Assembly: GCF_000203815.1 (NCBI RefSeq)
Contig: NW_004457624.1
Location: 1,302,001-1,366,000 of the forward strand
Reading direction: 5' to 3'
DNA: 64,000 bases
Source of the DNA: Cavenderia fasciculata
Taxonomy: Eukaryota > Evosea > Eumycetozoa > Acytosteliales > Cavenderiaceae
The notes under the pieces are model-generated. The model was given only the letters and a program-made list of their open reading frames with translations. It ran no database searches and had not been told where the DNA came from. Both the position numbers and the translations under genes were made by a program. The stretch's first letter is position 1. Every line of letters begins with the position of its first letter. Positions 10,952 through 28,895 of this stretch are shown here, one piece after another.

Positions 10952-12441
10952 TTATGCATAATATTCTAAACTCTTCTTCTTCTTTGCTTGAACTTCTTGG
11001 ATACCTTCGGTAAAATCATTGTGGACCAATTCGGTACCACCACGACGCAGGGCAATCATACCGGCCTCGACACAACAGGCCTTGAGCTGGGCACCGTTAA
11101 AGTCTTCGGTGGAACGAGCCAACTCTTCGAAATTGACGTCTGGGTTTACGTTCATCTTACGCGAGTGAATTTGGAGAATATGGGCACGGGCCTCTTCGTT
11201 GGGCAATGGGAACTCGATCTTTCTGTCGAGACGACCGGATCTGAGGAGAGCAGGGTCGAGAATATCGATACGATTGGTGGCGGCAATGACCTTGATGTTG
11301 GCGTCACTGCTGAAACCGTCGAGCTGGTTGAGCAACTCCAACATGGTACGTTGTACCTCACGATCACCCGACAACTCACTGTCGAAACGTTTGGTGCCGA
11401 TAGCATCGAGTTCGTCTATAAAAATGATGGTGGGTCCCTTTTCCTTGGCGAGGGCAAAGGCGTCACGCACCAACTTGGCACCGTCACCAATAAACATTTG
11501 TACCAATTGTGGTCCGGCCAATTTAAGATATGTAGAATTGGTTTGGGCGGCACAAGCTCTGGCGAGCAATGTCTTGCCCGTTCCTGGTGGACCGTACATC
11601 AACACACCTTTGGGTGGCTTGATGCCAATCGACTCGAATCTCTCCTTGTGTGTCATTGGGAGTACTACTGCTTCTACCAATTCTTGAATTTGTTTATCTA
11701 ATCCACCAATATCACTGTACTCTTCTGTTGGTTTTTCATCAATCTCCATTGCCTTTACTCTTGAATCATATCTAATAGAAAATTAAAATTAAAAAAGAAA
11801 AAGAATGTAAAATGTATAAGTAAGTAAATCATCATCGATCATTAATTTGATCAACAACATGTTGTTGAATGTATGAATGAATGATGTGACACATACTCAG
11901 GTGGTAAAGTATCTAAAATAATATAACTATCCTTATTTACACCGACAAGATCTCCTGGTCTTAGTTTATCAACATCTACAATACCTGGGAACGCCAAAAA
12001 TATAGTCTTTCAAACAAGAATAGAGATAAATATTGATTAATATAATTATAATAATAATAATAAGTGTTTAAGTGTTTATGTTTCACTTACTTGTCTTGTT
12101 GAAGCTTTAACTACAACACATTTAGATGGTTTAGTTTCACCATCCAAGGTCATTTCTATGATTTCTACAACATTTCCTACAAGATGTGGAAGTTGACTGT
12201 TAACTTGTAATTTTTCGTTATTCTCTTTAATCTTTTTCTGTAACGAGTCCATCTCCAAGTGCTTTGTAATATGTTCACCTCTAAGTAATTTAGTTTGATT
12301 CTCTAACAACTTTGCACGTTTGAGGATTTCTTCTGCGGTGAGTTTAAAGATCTCTTCGGGGATGGCAGTCTCTCCCAATGATGGTGCTTCTACCTCTTTA
12401 GCAGCAGCTGCTGGTTGAGATCCTTTCTTGGCTGCTGACAT
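10952..12441 (-). CDS. psmC3: 26S proteasome regulatory ATPase Rpt5 (subunit 6A)
   Basis: Exons 12441-12091, 12006-11897 and 11771-10952 give 426 residues, the usual Rpt5 size. The N-terminus has a coiled coil (about residues 40-85), then an OB-type segment ([13 protein letters not shown]...[27 protein letters not shown]) and one AAA domain with Walker A GPPGTGKT, Walker [10 protein letters not shown] and arginine fingers in [12 protein letters not shown]. It ends EYYA, the HbYX-like tail by which Rpt5 docks in the 20S core and opens its gate. It acts in the base of the 19S particle, unfolding ubiquitylated substrates. Exon 3 is clearly GC-richer than the introns and prefers C/G-ending codons, as expected for a highly expressed gene. 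Confidence 0.97.
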
Positions 12442-12856
12442 CTTCTCTCTCTCTTATTATATCTCTTTTTTTTTAATATATACAACAACAAAAAACAAAT
12501 TAATAAACAATAAATTTTCATCATCACCACTTGCTGAACATCACTTCACACTAAATTAATTTTTTTCAATTTTTTCAAAATTTTTTTTTCAACCTCTGTC
12601 TTGATCAAAATCAATATTAATGAGTTGGAAAGAAATTAAAGAATTATATATAAATTATTACAAAATATATTATTTAATTTATTATACTTTTTTAACTGTG
12701 ATGAGATTTTTGATTTGTTGTTGTTGAGAAGGAGAGAGAAAAAAAAACCATTATTATTATTTGTTATTATTATTACTTATTTTTGGATCTATCTATTGTG
12801 ATCTATCTATATTCTATTATTATTATTATTATTAATTATTACTCTATTTTTTGATT
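12442..12856. other. Spacer between psmC3 promoter and roco4 3' end
   Basis: This 415-nt AT-rich stretch has long T and A runs (for example around 12560-12590), as usual near dictyostelid start sites. It holds no coding signal that I can support. Confidence 0.7.
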
Positions 12857-17984
<5,128 letters not shown>

Positions 17985-19928
17985 TTTTCTATATATATAT
18001 TATTATTATTAATTAAACTATTATTATTATTATTATTATTACTACTTTATATTATTATTATTAAAGGGTACTTGATAATTATAATTAAATATGAAGAAGA
18101 AAAAAAAATTAAAAAAAAAGATATATAAAGAATTGGGAAAAGATAAGAGAGAGGTCTGCCTTTTTTGTGTATGTATGTATGTTTGTATTATAGATGATGA
18201 TGATGATGTTCTCGTTAATCGATCTTCTCCTTTCTCTTCTTTTTCTTTATCTTTATCTGTACAGTGTAAAGTATGTAAAGTAAAGTTGGTCGTAATCTGT
18301 ACTCTACTTTTACTTTTACTACTACTATTACTAAACTAACTAAAGTAATACTACTACTACTATTGCTAATGTGGTATAAGATAGATAGAGTTAGTTATAT
18401 CTGCCTTTGTTGTTGTTATTATTATTGTTATTGTGTTATTTGTGGATTGTGTTGTTGTACAGCTTGTTAATTGTGTACTGCTGAACGGCGGGTCACTAGT
18501 AGTGATTGTTTCACGAAAAAGAAAATTTTAAAAAAAAATCTTGGTTGAGGAAAAAAAAACCATTCCGTTGCAATCGCAGGCTGTGTCGCCACCCAACCAA
18601 ACCAATAAACAACAAACAGAACAGACAGTGATATCTTTGACGGAATGGGATTCTTAATGGTGTGTGTTTGTGTGTGTCAATCAATCCTTTTATGGTGTTG
18701 GGCGTGTCTCGACTCGATCGGATAATATATATATATATATTTATTTTATCTCCTCCTCCTCCCCTACCTATCCTATTTATTGATGTGTTGTGGTGTGAAT
18801 GAATACTCACTTGCTTGTCTACTACAACAATCAAAGTTCTTCAACTTTGTCCGCTGCTGCTATATATATATTATATATAAATATAAATATATATACTACT
18901 ATGTTACAATATGTATGTATGTATCTATCTCTGTGTTGTAAATCTAAAAACAACAAAAAGTATTAAAAAAAAAAAAAAAAGAAGTAGCTGCTTCCCTACC
19001 CCCAACCACCAGCGACACATTTTAAACGGAAATGACAATATCGGCGATGCAGCAGCCCTCTGTAGATACCTACCTCCTCCTACTAGTAGTGGGGGTGTGT
19101 ATCCAAAACCCAAAAATTAATATAAATCTATTTTTTTTTATCGAACAATCCAAAGAGGAAGGATAGGTATAAAGGAATAGAGGTGTAGATCGACGATGAT
19201 AATGATGATGATATATATATTGCAAACTACTTGCTTGATATTATTCTATTGTTAAAGAAGTACACTTTACCTTGTTTACTTGACAGCGTTGTTGTCAGGT
19301 GTGAAGAAAGGCAAGTGGAAAAAAAGGGGTAAACAAACGATACTCTATTCTGTTGTGGTGATTGTTGGTAACTGGGTTTTGGTTCTATTGCGAAACAAAA
19401 GAGATTTTTTACTTCTATCTTGATTCTTTCTAGTTTTGTATATATATCTTATAAGTGTATATATTGTATATGTAGTATGTATTAGGGTGTTGTATATTAT
19501 TAAAGAAAGAAAGAAGTGTGGATGGGAGAATAAAAAAAAAAAAAAGATAAGATACAAGGAACAAATAAATAAATAAAATTGAAGAGAGATAAGATAGACA
19601 GACAAACAACAAAGTTTTAAAATAAAAATAGTTAAAAAAAAGATGGTCAAGTGTTTCACGATCAATCAATTGAATTCAGCCCTGTCCATACATAGATAAC
19701 CCATCACTCAACGATGAACAGAACAAATCATCCATCAAGATATGTTGCCTTAAAAGTCTCAGTGCTCAAAAAGGAATTTAGCCGTGTTTGGCAAATCCCA
19801 AGCAAGATTTTTTTTTTCGAGCACTTTTGATTGATGCGTCAATGGTGGCCATCGAGCTCAAAAAAATATGGGCGGTTTTAATCTATTATTATTAATTTGT
19901 GTGTGTGGCTATTATTGCTTGCTTGTTG
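17985..19928. other. Long gene-free spacer upstream of roco4
   Basis: About 1.9 kb lies between the roco4 start and the 3' end of the SETD7-type gene. It holds simple AT repeats, (TA)n tracts (18728-18745, 18862-18900), poly-A/T runs and a few GC-richer patches (18480-18500, 18990-19090). I see no credible coding exon on either strand. Such length is typical of a developmentally regulated promoter, but that is inference. An imperfect inverted repeat sits at 19761-19825. Confidence 0.6.
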
Positions 19929-21288
19929 TTATTGTTGTTTATTTTGTTGTTGTTGATGAACCTCTTCGATGGCTTTGTACCAAGCAGGTTTATCCTTTTC
20001 TTCATAGTCATAGTGGACGAGGATTTCCTCGCCTTTGGCAATTGGTTTGATACTGGTGACACATTTAATGTCTCCGAAACGTGGATGGTAGCATGTCTTG
20101 TAGACAGTGTTGTGTTGGAAGCTGTGGTTGGCCTTGTGTCCCAACGAGGCACAGTACTGCGTGGTGAGGGAGTGGCTGGGTGGAATATCGATATACGTCT
20201 CTTTGTCCAAAAACATAGTGTTGGAGTTGAACGACCAGTCACGTTCATCGGCAATCTTGGGGTCGATACGAAGCCCATTGTAAAAAGAGACGAGTCGGTT
20301 GGCTGGAATATCACGTTTGGCAAATAACCCTTCATTCGAGTTGGGTATAGTGGATGGTGCGACAAACACATAGTGTTGTTCGTATGGATCGGCTTGGAGG
20401 GGATCGGAAGAGATTAAAGTGTCGGTAGCCTCATCTCTCTTGATTTCAACCACATCGTCGTCTATTGGTGGCACTCCTTTCGGTGCTATAGCACGACCAC
20501 TTACAAAATCACCGTCTTTCCATTTACCCTTGATTGAGAATCTGTGGTCTGGATAATAGTATGTACACTGTCCATCCATCTGACTACTCTTCCAAATACC
20601 ATGTATCTTTCCACCGTCTACCAAGTATATGATACCCGGTCCATTTCTCTCACCATTTTTATATTGTCCTTCAAAAGTAACCTCTCCAGTCATAACACTA
20701 TATTCTCTACATTCTCCATGCATTTCCCAATCTACTGATGTTCCCTCTAGAAATCATAAATAAATAAATTGATAAGTTAGTTTCCAACATAATATATATA
20801 TATATATATATATCACATGTTATATACTATATAGTATATGTATACATACCAATTCTAGTATCATCAATGGTTACTTTACATCTACCAACCAATTGATTTC
20901 TTTTCCAAATTCCTTCATATTTACAACCATCTGCCATTGTCAACACACCATGACCTTCCTTTTGTCCCTTTTTATTGTATGATCCTTCATAGACATCTTG
21001 TTTTTCTTCCTCCTCTTCTTCTTGACCACTACCATCCATATCTTCATCAAATGATTCATCATCACCTTCATCATCATATTCAATATCACTACCATCTTGT
21101 TCTTGTTGTAATTGACTCTTTAGTTGATTCTTTCGTTCCATTTTCTGTTCTTGTTTGAGTCTGACTTCACGTCTCTTTAGTTTCTCTATTTTTCTTTCCT
21201 TTTTTGTCTTTTTAGGTGCCTTTGGAACCACAGGCACTACTGCCTTCTTCTTGTATTTGTTGTTCTTATCGTTCTTTCTCTTTGTCAT
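19929..21288 (-). CDS. MORN-repeat SET-domain lysine methyltransferase, SETD7-like
   Basis: Exons 21288-20850 and 20746-19929 give 418 residues. The N-terminal 90 residues are Lys-rich, then acidic. They are followed by MORN-type repeats (DVYEGSYNKKGQKEGHGVLT, CKYEGIWKRNQLVG, VTFEGQYKNGERNGPG, KIHGIWKSSQMDGQ), and from about residue 270 by a SET domain. The SET core has FAKRDIPANRLVSFYNG, ETYIDIPPSHS, YCASLGHKANHSF (the NHSF cofactor/pseudoknot motif), HPRFGDIKCV and GEEILVHYDY, which align well with human SETD7 (SET7/9). SETD7 mono-methylates histone H3K4 and many non-histone proteins. Compared with animal SETD7 the N-terminus is extended by a charged low-complexity region. The start is the first ATG of the frame; an upstream TTG was not used. 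Confidence 0.9.
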
Positions 21289-21529
21289 CTTTATCTGTAC
21301 GTAAACCAAAACTAACTTTGGAATGAAACGAACAAAACGAATGATTTGAAAGGGTGCTTTTGCATGATGTTAATCAAAAGTATTTTTTTTTAAATCAAAC
21401 TTGTCCCAATGGACATTATCGCAACAGCTTCTATATATTTTAATGTTCATTTATTTAATAAAAGAAGAAGGGTAGAGAGAAGAGTAGAGTAGAGAGTTAT
21501 AGTATAATATAGTATCATATAGGTTCTTC

Positions 21530-23479
21530 ATGAGTGGAATATTTAGTTTCTTTTCAAATAGAAAGAAAAAAGAAGAGGATGAAGTAAATGCAAATTCAAA
21601 TACACAAAGCAATAATACATTGAATGCATCTTCATCCTCTGTCTCTTCTGGTGGTTCATCATCTCCATCGGGATCATTTGCTGCAATCTCTGCAATAGAT
21701 AATCAACCTCCTCTAAATGAGATTCAAATACTATCGGCTCATTCAGAGGCTGTAAAGACTTTATTAAAGATTGATGACGATAGGTATGTTGTGTTATATG
21801 TTGTTGTCTATTTATATATATATATATATTCCATTCAAGATGATGACATAATCAATATTAACATATAGATATCTATATACTATTTGTAGATTGGCATCAG
21901 CAGGTGATGATTGTTTCATATATATTTGGTCAATTGAAACAGGACAGGTGATACGACAACTTAGAGGACACAGTAATAGAGTTACATGTCTATTGTATTA
22001 TAATAATGATATATTGGTATCAGGTTCAATGGATAGAACTATTAGAGTAAGTTTCATATGATCATTCATAGTTGAAACACAACGTTCTTTTATATATATT
22101 AACACTATCAATCTATTTAAATGTATAGATGTGGGATTTATCAACAAATAATGTAATGATTGATCCAGTTACAAAAATGACCTATATAGAACCATTTAAA
22201 TTGATTCCAAAGACACATAATGAATCTGTAAAGGTATGTTTTGTATATATGATGAAACTGGATAATGGATAGATATATTTGACAAGTATGATAATTAATT
22301 AATTAATTATTTATTTATTTATTTGTAGTTTCTTGAAAAAATACCAAATGGATTCTGTTCAGCTTCAAATGACGATGTTTTATTATTATGGAAAGAGAAT
22401 GGTGATTTTGAAAGATCAATAACAAGAATTCAAAATGATTGTATGTTAAAAATAATAGTATTTTAATTATAATATTTATTTATTTCAATCTATTTTTAGA
22501 TATAAATGGTATATTATGTGTAAATAATAATTATATTTTAACTGCTGGATCGACAATTCCATATTTGGTAGCATACAAATTGGATGAAGTCAATGTTCCA
22601 GCTAAAACGCTGAGTGGACCGGTTGGATGTGTCAATTGTTTGATGAACATCTCTGACAAGTATTTTGTCACTGGGAGTCGACCAAGCGAGGAGGCCCCAC
22701 AGACACCTGGTGGCAATTCATCGACAGTATCTCCTCCAGTCCAACCTCCACAACCACCAACCACACCGGCTGCCGCTGCAGCCAATTCAAAAACTTCACC
22801 TAAAAAGAAAACAGACCCTGATAAAACAATCATCATTTGGAATGCTTCTGATTTTTCGATTGCTGCATCGGTCTCTACGGAACGTCCCATCAGCTATCTC
22901 TACAAAATAACAGAAAACTTTTTATTGGCCACCATCTATAAAGGTTTTGGTATTTACGATTTAAATGGAACATTGGTTTTAGAGTATCTTCCAGAGGATC
23001 CAGATTCTACAACTGAAATTAATGGTGCAATTTCTTTATATGACAAGTGTGTAAAAAACCAAAAAAAAGAATATTGGAGTGTCTATTAATAACATTGTTG
23101 TTCTTTTTTTTTATATAGTACAAGATTAATATCATGGGCAGATGTAAGATTATCAGTTTGGTGTTGGAATTTAAAGGATATTGAATTATCATTACAACAA
23201 CAAAACAAAAAGAGAACAGTTGTAAAACCGATAATGATTGGAGAGATGAGAGGACATACTGATTATATGAACTGTCTAACTGTATTGGACGATCATTCAA
23301 TTGCGACTGGAAGTTCAGACAAACAAATTATCCTTTGGAAGGATGGTAAATATCAATCTTCGATTAGAAATCATTTGGCTGGTGTCTCACTATTTGAATT
23401 ATATAATCCTTCACCTTTGTTGTCTCATTCAACCACTGAAGAATATATCTATACCGATGATGATAGATTCGATATTTAA
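21530..23479 (+). CDS. wdr41: WDR41-like WD40 protein
   Basis: Six exons, 21530-21783, 21890-22046, 22129-22233, 22329-22440, 22500-23046 and 23119-23479, give 511 residues. After a Ser/Asn-rich N-terminus the protein is WD40 repeats throughout. Points shared with vertebrate WDR41 are the opening repeat (EIQILSAHSEAVKTLLKIDDDRLASAG, against LLVLKAHHDIVRFLVQLDDYRFASAG), the pattern LVSGSMDRTIRMWD, and the closing QIILWKDGKYQSSIRN, which parallels LIILWKNGERESGLRS. WDR41 anchors the C9orf72-SMCR8 complex to lysosomes in nutrient signalling and autophagy. An insert rich in Pro/Ala/Ser lies near the middle (EEAPQ...SKTSPKKK). It is divergent from the SETD7-like gene (241 nt) and convergent with the Q/N-rich gene. 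Orthology is inferred from these alignments by eye. Confidence 0.75.
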
Positions 23480-23603
23480 ATATGAAAGAAAGAAGAATAA
23501 AACTTGTGTGGGTGGATCAACAAGTAGCTACAACAAAAAAGATCCGAATATTCTGTATAATAATAATACTAGTAGAAATGGTTGGTTAATTTATTCATTC
23601 ATT

Positions 23604-24387
23604 TCAAGTAGTAGTAGGTAAAATTTGAAAAGAAAATATATTGTCTGAAGCACTTTCCAAAGGCGAAAGACATAACGCGGCATCCACAATGGTAAGGTAG
23701 GATGAATGTAGGATATTAAACAAACGGTAGCCAGATTCACAGGCCATTATTTTAAATAGATTGGCGGGGATAGAGTAACCATAACTACCACCAGTGATAT
23801 CAACTGCTCTAAATGGCACGAAATTGATAACTCCATTATGAACGGAAAGACTGTGCTTTTCACCATGTTTGATCAAGACATTATTTGTAATGGTTGGAAT
23901 AATCTGAAATGTCTTGCTTGACAATTCAGCCTCTTTTTGGAGACTTGCCACTTTATGAATGACACCATTCTTTGAGTGATGTTCTCGATCGGCTACCAGA
24001 GAAAGAGTAGAGTCTAGCAAGAAAATGGAAATATTCTTGTGGTACAACATATACTTTTCACTTTTGAATTTTAATTTGTGATCCAAAGTGGTCAGCCGAT
24101 CAGTGAGATAGGATCTTCGTTGTTTCTCCAAATGTTCATTCTCTATTCTTTCTTTTTCCAATTTTTGGTTACGCTCTTCTAGTTTAGTAACATGTACTTT
24201 TATGTCTGCCATCTCTGTTTCAACCTCTTTCATTTTCAAATCAGATTCTTCTTTTAATACTAGTACTTGTTTTAATTGGTTTTGATGATTTTCTTCTATT
24301 TTTTTGATCTTATTTTCCAAATGTACTATTTTATGAATATTATTATTTGGTGATTCATTTTGATTATTATTATTATTATGTTGTTGC

Positions 24388-24441
<54 letters not shown>

Positions 24442-24710
24442 GGGAGTTGTTGTTGCTGTTGCTGTTGTTGTTGTTGTTGGTGTTGTTGTATTTTAATATT
24501 TTTATAATGTTTTTCCAATTCATTGAGTTTTATCGTGACTGCTTTATACATTGAATATAGTTCGGTTATACTATCTTCATAATTTTTGTTTGTTAATATT
24601 TGGTTTTGCGCGGGATTAAAAGATTGTTGTGAGGATGATAAAAAGTTGGAACCTGCTCCTCCCATTCCATTTGCCATAAAACTTGGAAAGTGATTAGATA
24701 TTTTATCATT

Positions 24711-24746
<36 letters not shown>

Positions 24747-25328
24747 GTTAATTGGAGGTGGAGGCGTATATTGACTAATCATCTTTGCAATTTTAAATTC
24801 CATAATTTCCAACAATTGTTTTGATATTTCAATATGATTTGAATTACCATTATTATTATTTTGATTATTTTGATTATTATTATTATTATATTCTTTAATG
24901 GTACCTTTTATACGTTTAATTGTTTCTTTAATTTTAGCCAACTCCCTTTTAAACTCTTCCGTGTCACCAACATTTTTTTGTAATTTTGATTGTACATCGT
25001 CCACTTTTAATTGAAATGATGCCCCAATTTGTTGTTGTTGTAATTGTTGTTGAGATGATAGTTGTTGTATTTGTTGTTGTTGTTGTAGTTGTTGTTGTTG
25101 AAGTTGTTGTTGTAACATTAGATATTGATGGTTTTGTTGAAACAATGAATTTGGATCGACAATGGGTGGTGACTGACAAATCATTGGATTTTGGTATTGT
25201 TGTTGTTGTGGATGTTGTGGGGATGGAAGGTATAATTGGTTATTACTATTGTTTTGTTGTGGTTGATGTTGGTGTAGTCCATCATAATATTGTGATTGAA
25301 AGTGTAGTTTTGGACTATTAAAACTATT

Positions 25329-25360
<32 letters not shown>

Positions 25361-26009
25361 GATTATTATTATTGTTAATATTATTAGTGTTATTAATATT
25401 ATCAAAATGTCCTCCACCTCCACCTTTATCATTTGATTTTTTCTTTGTTTTTTTGATTGGTTTAGGTGAATTGTTAATACTAGTACTTGTGCTTGTACTT
25501 GTGCTCGTAGTTTGGTTTAGTTTTTTGATTGGTGGTGTTGAGTATCCATTGGTCAAAGGTGTGGAAGTAGACGACGATGACGGTCTTTGATCGAGGTTGC
25601 AATCATCGCTGTCACTGTCACTGTCACCACTCGAAGGGTATCGATGATCGTCATCACAATCTTCATCGATATCGCTTTGATTAAAAGGTGATTCGGGTCT
25701 TTCAAATGACGATGTTTTATTTCTGCTGATGCTCCCAGCAGAGCTGTTGTTTATTGTCATGTTACTGTTGGCCATTCGATTCTTCTTGCTGGCCATTTCA
25801 CTGCTACTACTATCGCTGCTGCTTGATGATGATGATGATGAAGATGAAGCTGAAGATGTTGATGTTCTTGTTATAAATATATTTCCTTCTACTCCTTCTC
25901 TATGACCGTCGTCATATACATCTCTTTCAATTTGGTTTATTTTGTTTTCCAATTGTTCTATTCTATCACTGTCGTTGTTGTTAAAGTATGACAACAAATA
26001 ATTAATCAT
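23604..26009 (-). CDS. Gln/Asn-rich coiled-coil protein
   Basis: A single open frame of 801 residues from the ATG at 26009. A short N-terminal coiled coil (DRIEQLENKINQIERDV) is followed by about 400 residues of Ser-, Asn- and Gln-rich sequence with polyQ and polyN runs. A long coiled coil then starts around residue 550 (VHLENKIKKIEENHQNQLKQV... to ...LEKQRRSYLTDRLTTL). The C-terminal 150 residues are ordinary folded sequence, mostly short beta-like segments (SIFLLDSTLSLVAD, FQIIPTITNNVLIKHGEKHS, VNFVPFRAVDI, SSYLTIVDAALCL), perhaps a trefoil-like domain, but I recognise no family. The frame extends upstream of 26009 without a stop, but only through non-ATG codons in AT-rich DNA, so this ATG is preferred; an unseen 5' exon is possible. 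Function unknown. Confidence 0.7.
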
Positions 26010-26154
26010 AATAACATGGAATATTATATTATAGCATATACTATCATACACAACCACATTTAACACAACATATTCAAGGCCATTTAGATTTTGATCGAAC
26101 CCAATAATCTTTGAGAGTTGATTTTTTTTGTGGGTTGAACACACACCCCTTTAT

Positions 26155-27520
26155 TCAATTATCGACACTGTTTGGTGAGGGTTGATAGAGATAATCTAAT
26201 ACTTTTTCAAACTCTATCGAGGACAAAACGTCACAAGAGCACCCAACATTGCAGAGAAAAGTCAAAAAGATGCAGCAAGTGTATCGAAAAAGGAACTGTT
26301 GATGATGAGCACGGGTCTTCTTCATGTCATGATCATCGTCACGATCGCCATCGGCATCGGATGCTTGTTGTTTTTGATGTTCAACCTCGTGGAAACCTTC
26401 ATTGCCCATTATTTCTTTCTTTCGACGGTTGCAAATCAGTCTTCGTTGATGGTCACGCTCTTTCCAGCTAATCGAGTCGACTCCTTGACGAATGAGGGAC
26501 AGGTGTTTCTTTTTGGCAACCTTTCGTCGCTCATCTCTTGTTTCCTGTAGTTCTTCGTAGCACTGTTGATTCAGCTCGAGTGGTGGCAAGACACTGTTGA
26601 TAGCCTTGAGCCAATTGTCTCGAGTAGCGTCGTCCTCGTAAAAGAGGTAGTATGCTATTTCTTCGGTTGGTATCGAGTCTCTAAAATCATCGCCTCTCAT
26701 GAGATCGGTTGCACTTGTACGAGACGGGTCGACATGTATTTCTAGTCCACTCTTTCTTTCAACCTGTCCTAGACATAGATCTTCGAGTGGCACTTCCGAT
26801 CTCTTTCTAGGTTTGCTGGCGCCAGTTGTTTGCTGTGGATGAGCAACCATCAACTTTGGAGTTCCAATCTCTACAGGTTTCACAAAACAATAGGAACCTA
26901 GATGAATCGATCCAAACCAATTCCACTTTAAAACACCATCTTTTAGTTCCAAATCTCGTTCATTGTACATTTCTTGTCCAAAGAATGATAAATCACGTGC
27001 CAACTTTGTGACTTTTGCTTCCATCCTAACCATACTTGGTTCAATTCCTAATCTTGGATATAATTCTATTTCCTTCAAGGTGGTTGACTTTTCTTCTTCT
27101 TCTTTATCTTTTTCAGTTAACTCTTGATCCTGCACACCCATACTATTTTCCTCTTCAAAGTCAGGGGAAACACAATTTTTGTCAGGGAATAAAATTGGTT
27201 CAGGTGAATCAGGCGCTACAGTCTCTTCACCTTGATTTTCTTCAGACTCTTCAAGTTTGCCATGACCTCCTACTGTATATCTTGGAATAAAAGGTAGATC
27301 TTGAATCTTTCCAAATGGACCTACAAAATCTATATATTTAGAGTATTTAATGATTCTTGTACCTGATAAAAGCTAGGATTAAATATATATTTCCATTTTC
27401 TAATCTCATCCATCCTCTTTTTATCTTACCATCAGATAGGACCAATGTTTTAGGTTCTTTTATACTTGAATCTCTATTTAAACTATTCTTTTCTTTTAAC
27501 TTGTAAAATTGTTCCAACAT
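26155..27520 (-). CDS. PH-domain protein
   Basis: Exons 27520-27430 and 27320-26155 give 418 residues. The first exon encodes a short N-terminus (MLEQFYKLKEKNSLNRD). The splice G|GT restores GPFGKIQDLPFIPRYTVGG. An acidic linker follows, then a PH-like domain at about residues 165-300: LKDGVLKWNWFGSIHLGSYCFVK near its start and YYLFYEDDATRDNWLKAINSVL at its end, the latter with the conserved Trp of the last PH helix. After this comes a charged segment (EELQETRDERRKVAKKKH) and a C-terminal hydrophobic stretch RYTCCIFLTFLCNVGCSC that could be a membrane anchor or palmitoylated. PH domains bind phosphoinositides or proteins. I cannot place it in a named family. The start of the next gene downstream lies only about 150 nt away. 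Confidence 0.72.
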
Positions 27521-27703
27521 TTTTAATTGAAAAAAAAAGAGATTAATAACAAAAAAAAGTAAGTTCAATATTAATAGTAATTGTAGTGTGTTTAAATCAA
27601 TAAAAAAAAAATATATAGCAATTTTAAAATGGAATTGTGAAATGGTAATTTTAATAATAGTTCAAAAGTAGGTAGGTGGGTGGTATGACACCGACAGATA
27701 GGT

Positions 27704-28677
27704 TTATATTTCATTGGCGAGATTATAGTCATCTGGGTTATGTGAAATGAGTGATTCTCTGCCTTGTTGTTCATGTTGGCTGTATCTAGATCCTCCTCCA
27801 CCTTGTTGTTGATTTGGATTGTAGTATCCAGCTGATGGTTTAGATGACTTTGACTTTTTGAGGCCACTCCAAAAGACAAAGACAAGATACAAGACGTAAC
27901 ACCATACCAAAACAACAGATAGTGCAGAGAATACGTATCCAGACTTTGGTCCCCACTCGGCTGAAACACTCGTAGTGCCAAAGGGTTTTATAGTGGTGGT
28001 GATGTTTTGGTGTCCAGAAAAGCTATTGCAGATATGTGTAGCTTCTTCATCTACCTTGGTATCACCACAAATAACCTTGTTGATACGGGTAAAGTTGAAA
28101 CAAGCAGCTGCCACGAAAATAAACAAAAGGGCTTGGATTCCATAACGAGACCAAATGGAAATCTTTCTGGCCAATTGATAGAAATTGGTTGCCATGTTTG
28201 ATTTCTTGACAACAACCTTGGCTGAAATGATGAAAAAGCTAGCAAGTGTCTTGGGTGGCGATTGAAATGAATGTTAAATTGAGAGTGAGTTAAATTAATT
28301 AAAAATAACACGATCGTGTAGTGGTGAAGTTTCAAAACATAACATACCAATAAAAAGCAAAAGACAGTGAGGCCATGACTTCCGTGGACCTTGCTTGCTA
28401 TCTCTGAGTCCAAATCTTGGTTGCTATTTTGCAAAAGGATATTGAGGCAACCTGTCGAACTTGTACACAGTCGAATGTAGTACCTAGTATTTAATAGTAA
28501 TTAAAAAAAAAAAGGGGGGGGATGGTATTAATGTACTATCACTTTGTACCCATTATCTTTGTCATCGTCATGATATTCATACCATGGTGCAGAAAGTGAT
28601 ACAATCAAAAATATTGACAAGAAAGAGAGGTACACATAGTGAATAATCTCTTTCAAACTACATAATCTGCTTTTCAT
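27704..28677 (-). CDS. Four-span membrane protein family, member C
   Basis: Exons 28677-28583 (95 nt), 28483-28348 and 28249-27704 give 258 residues. It follows the same plan as members A and B: first segment ending SAPW, loop with two Cys (LCTSSTGCLN), a second segment ending VFCFLL, ARKISIWSRYGIQALLFIFVAAACFNFTRINK, WGPKSGYVFSALSVVLVWCYV, and a tail with NPNQQ that ends ESLISHNPDDYNLANEI. Exon 3 is close to member B in sequence, showing a fairly recent common origin although B and C lie 25 kb apart. Intron 1 carries an A11G8 run (28503-28521) at the place where member A has G23. Function unknown; a cell-surface tetraspan is inferred. Confidence 0.85.
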
Positions 28678-28895
28678 TTTTAAAACTCTTTTGTATTTGT
28701 TTGTTTGGTGCTATCTAGATTTATATCTTTTTAAAAAAGATTCTTAAAACTCAAAGACAATGAGGCAAGAACCGAGTACTCCTCCCCATGGTCATTTTTT
28801 TTTATTGATTTTTTAATTTTAAAAAAATGATTGACAGCAAAGCAAAAGGACAAGCTGCTCGTCAACCAAGTATGTATTTATTATTATTATTTTGA

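Noticed and set aside
10988-11701. A 237-codon + strand frame
   Set aside because: Antisense of the psmC3 AAA domain; no independent signal.
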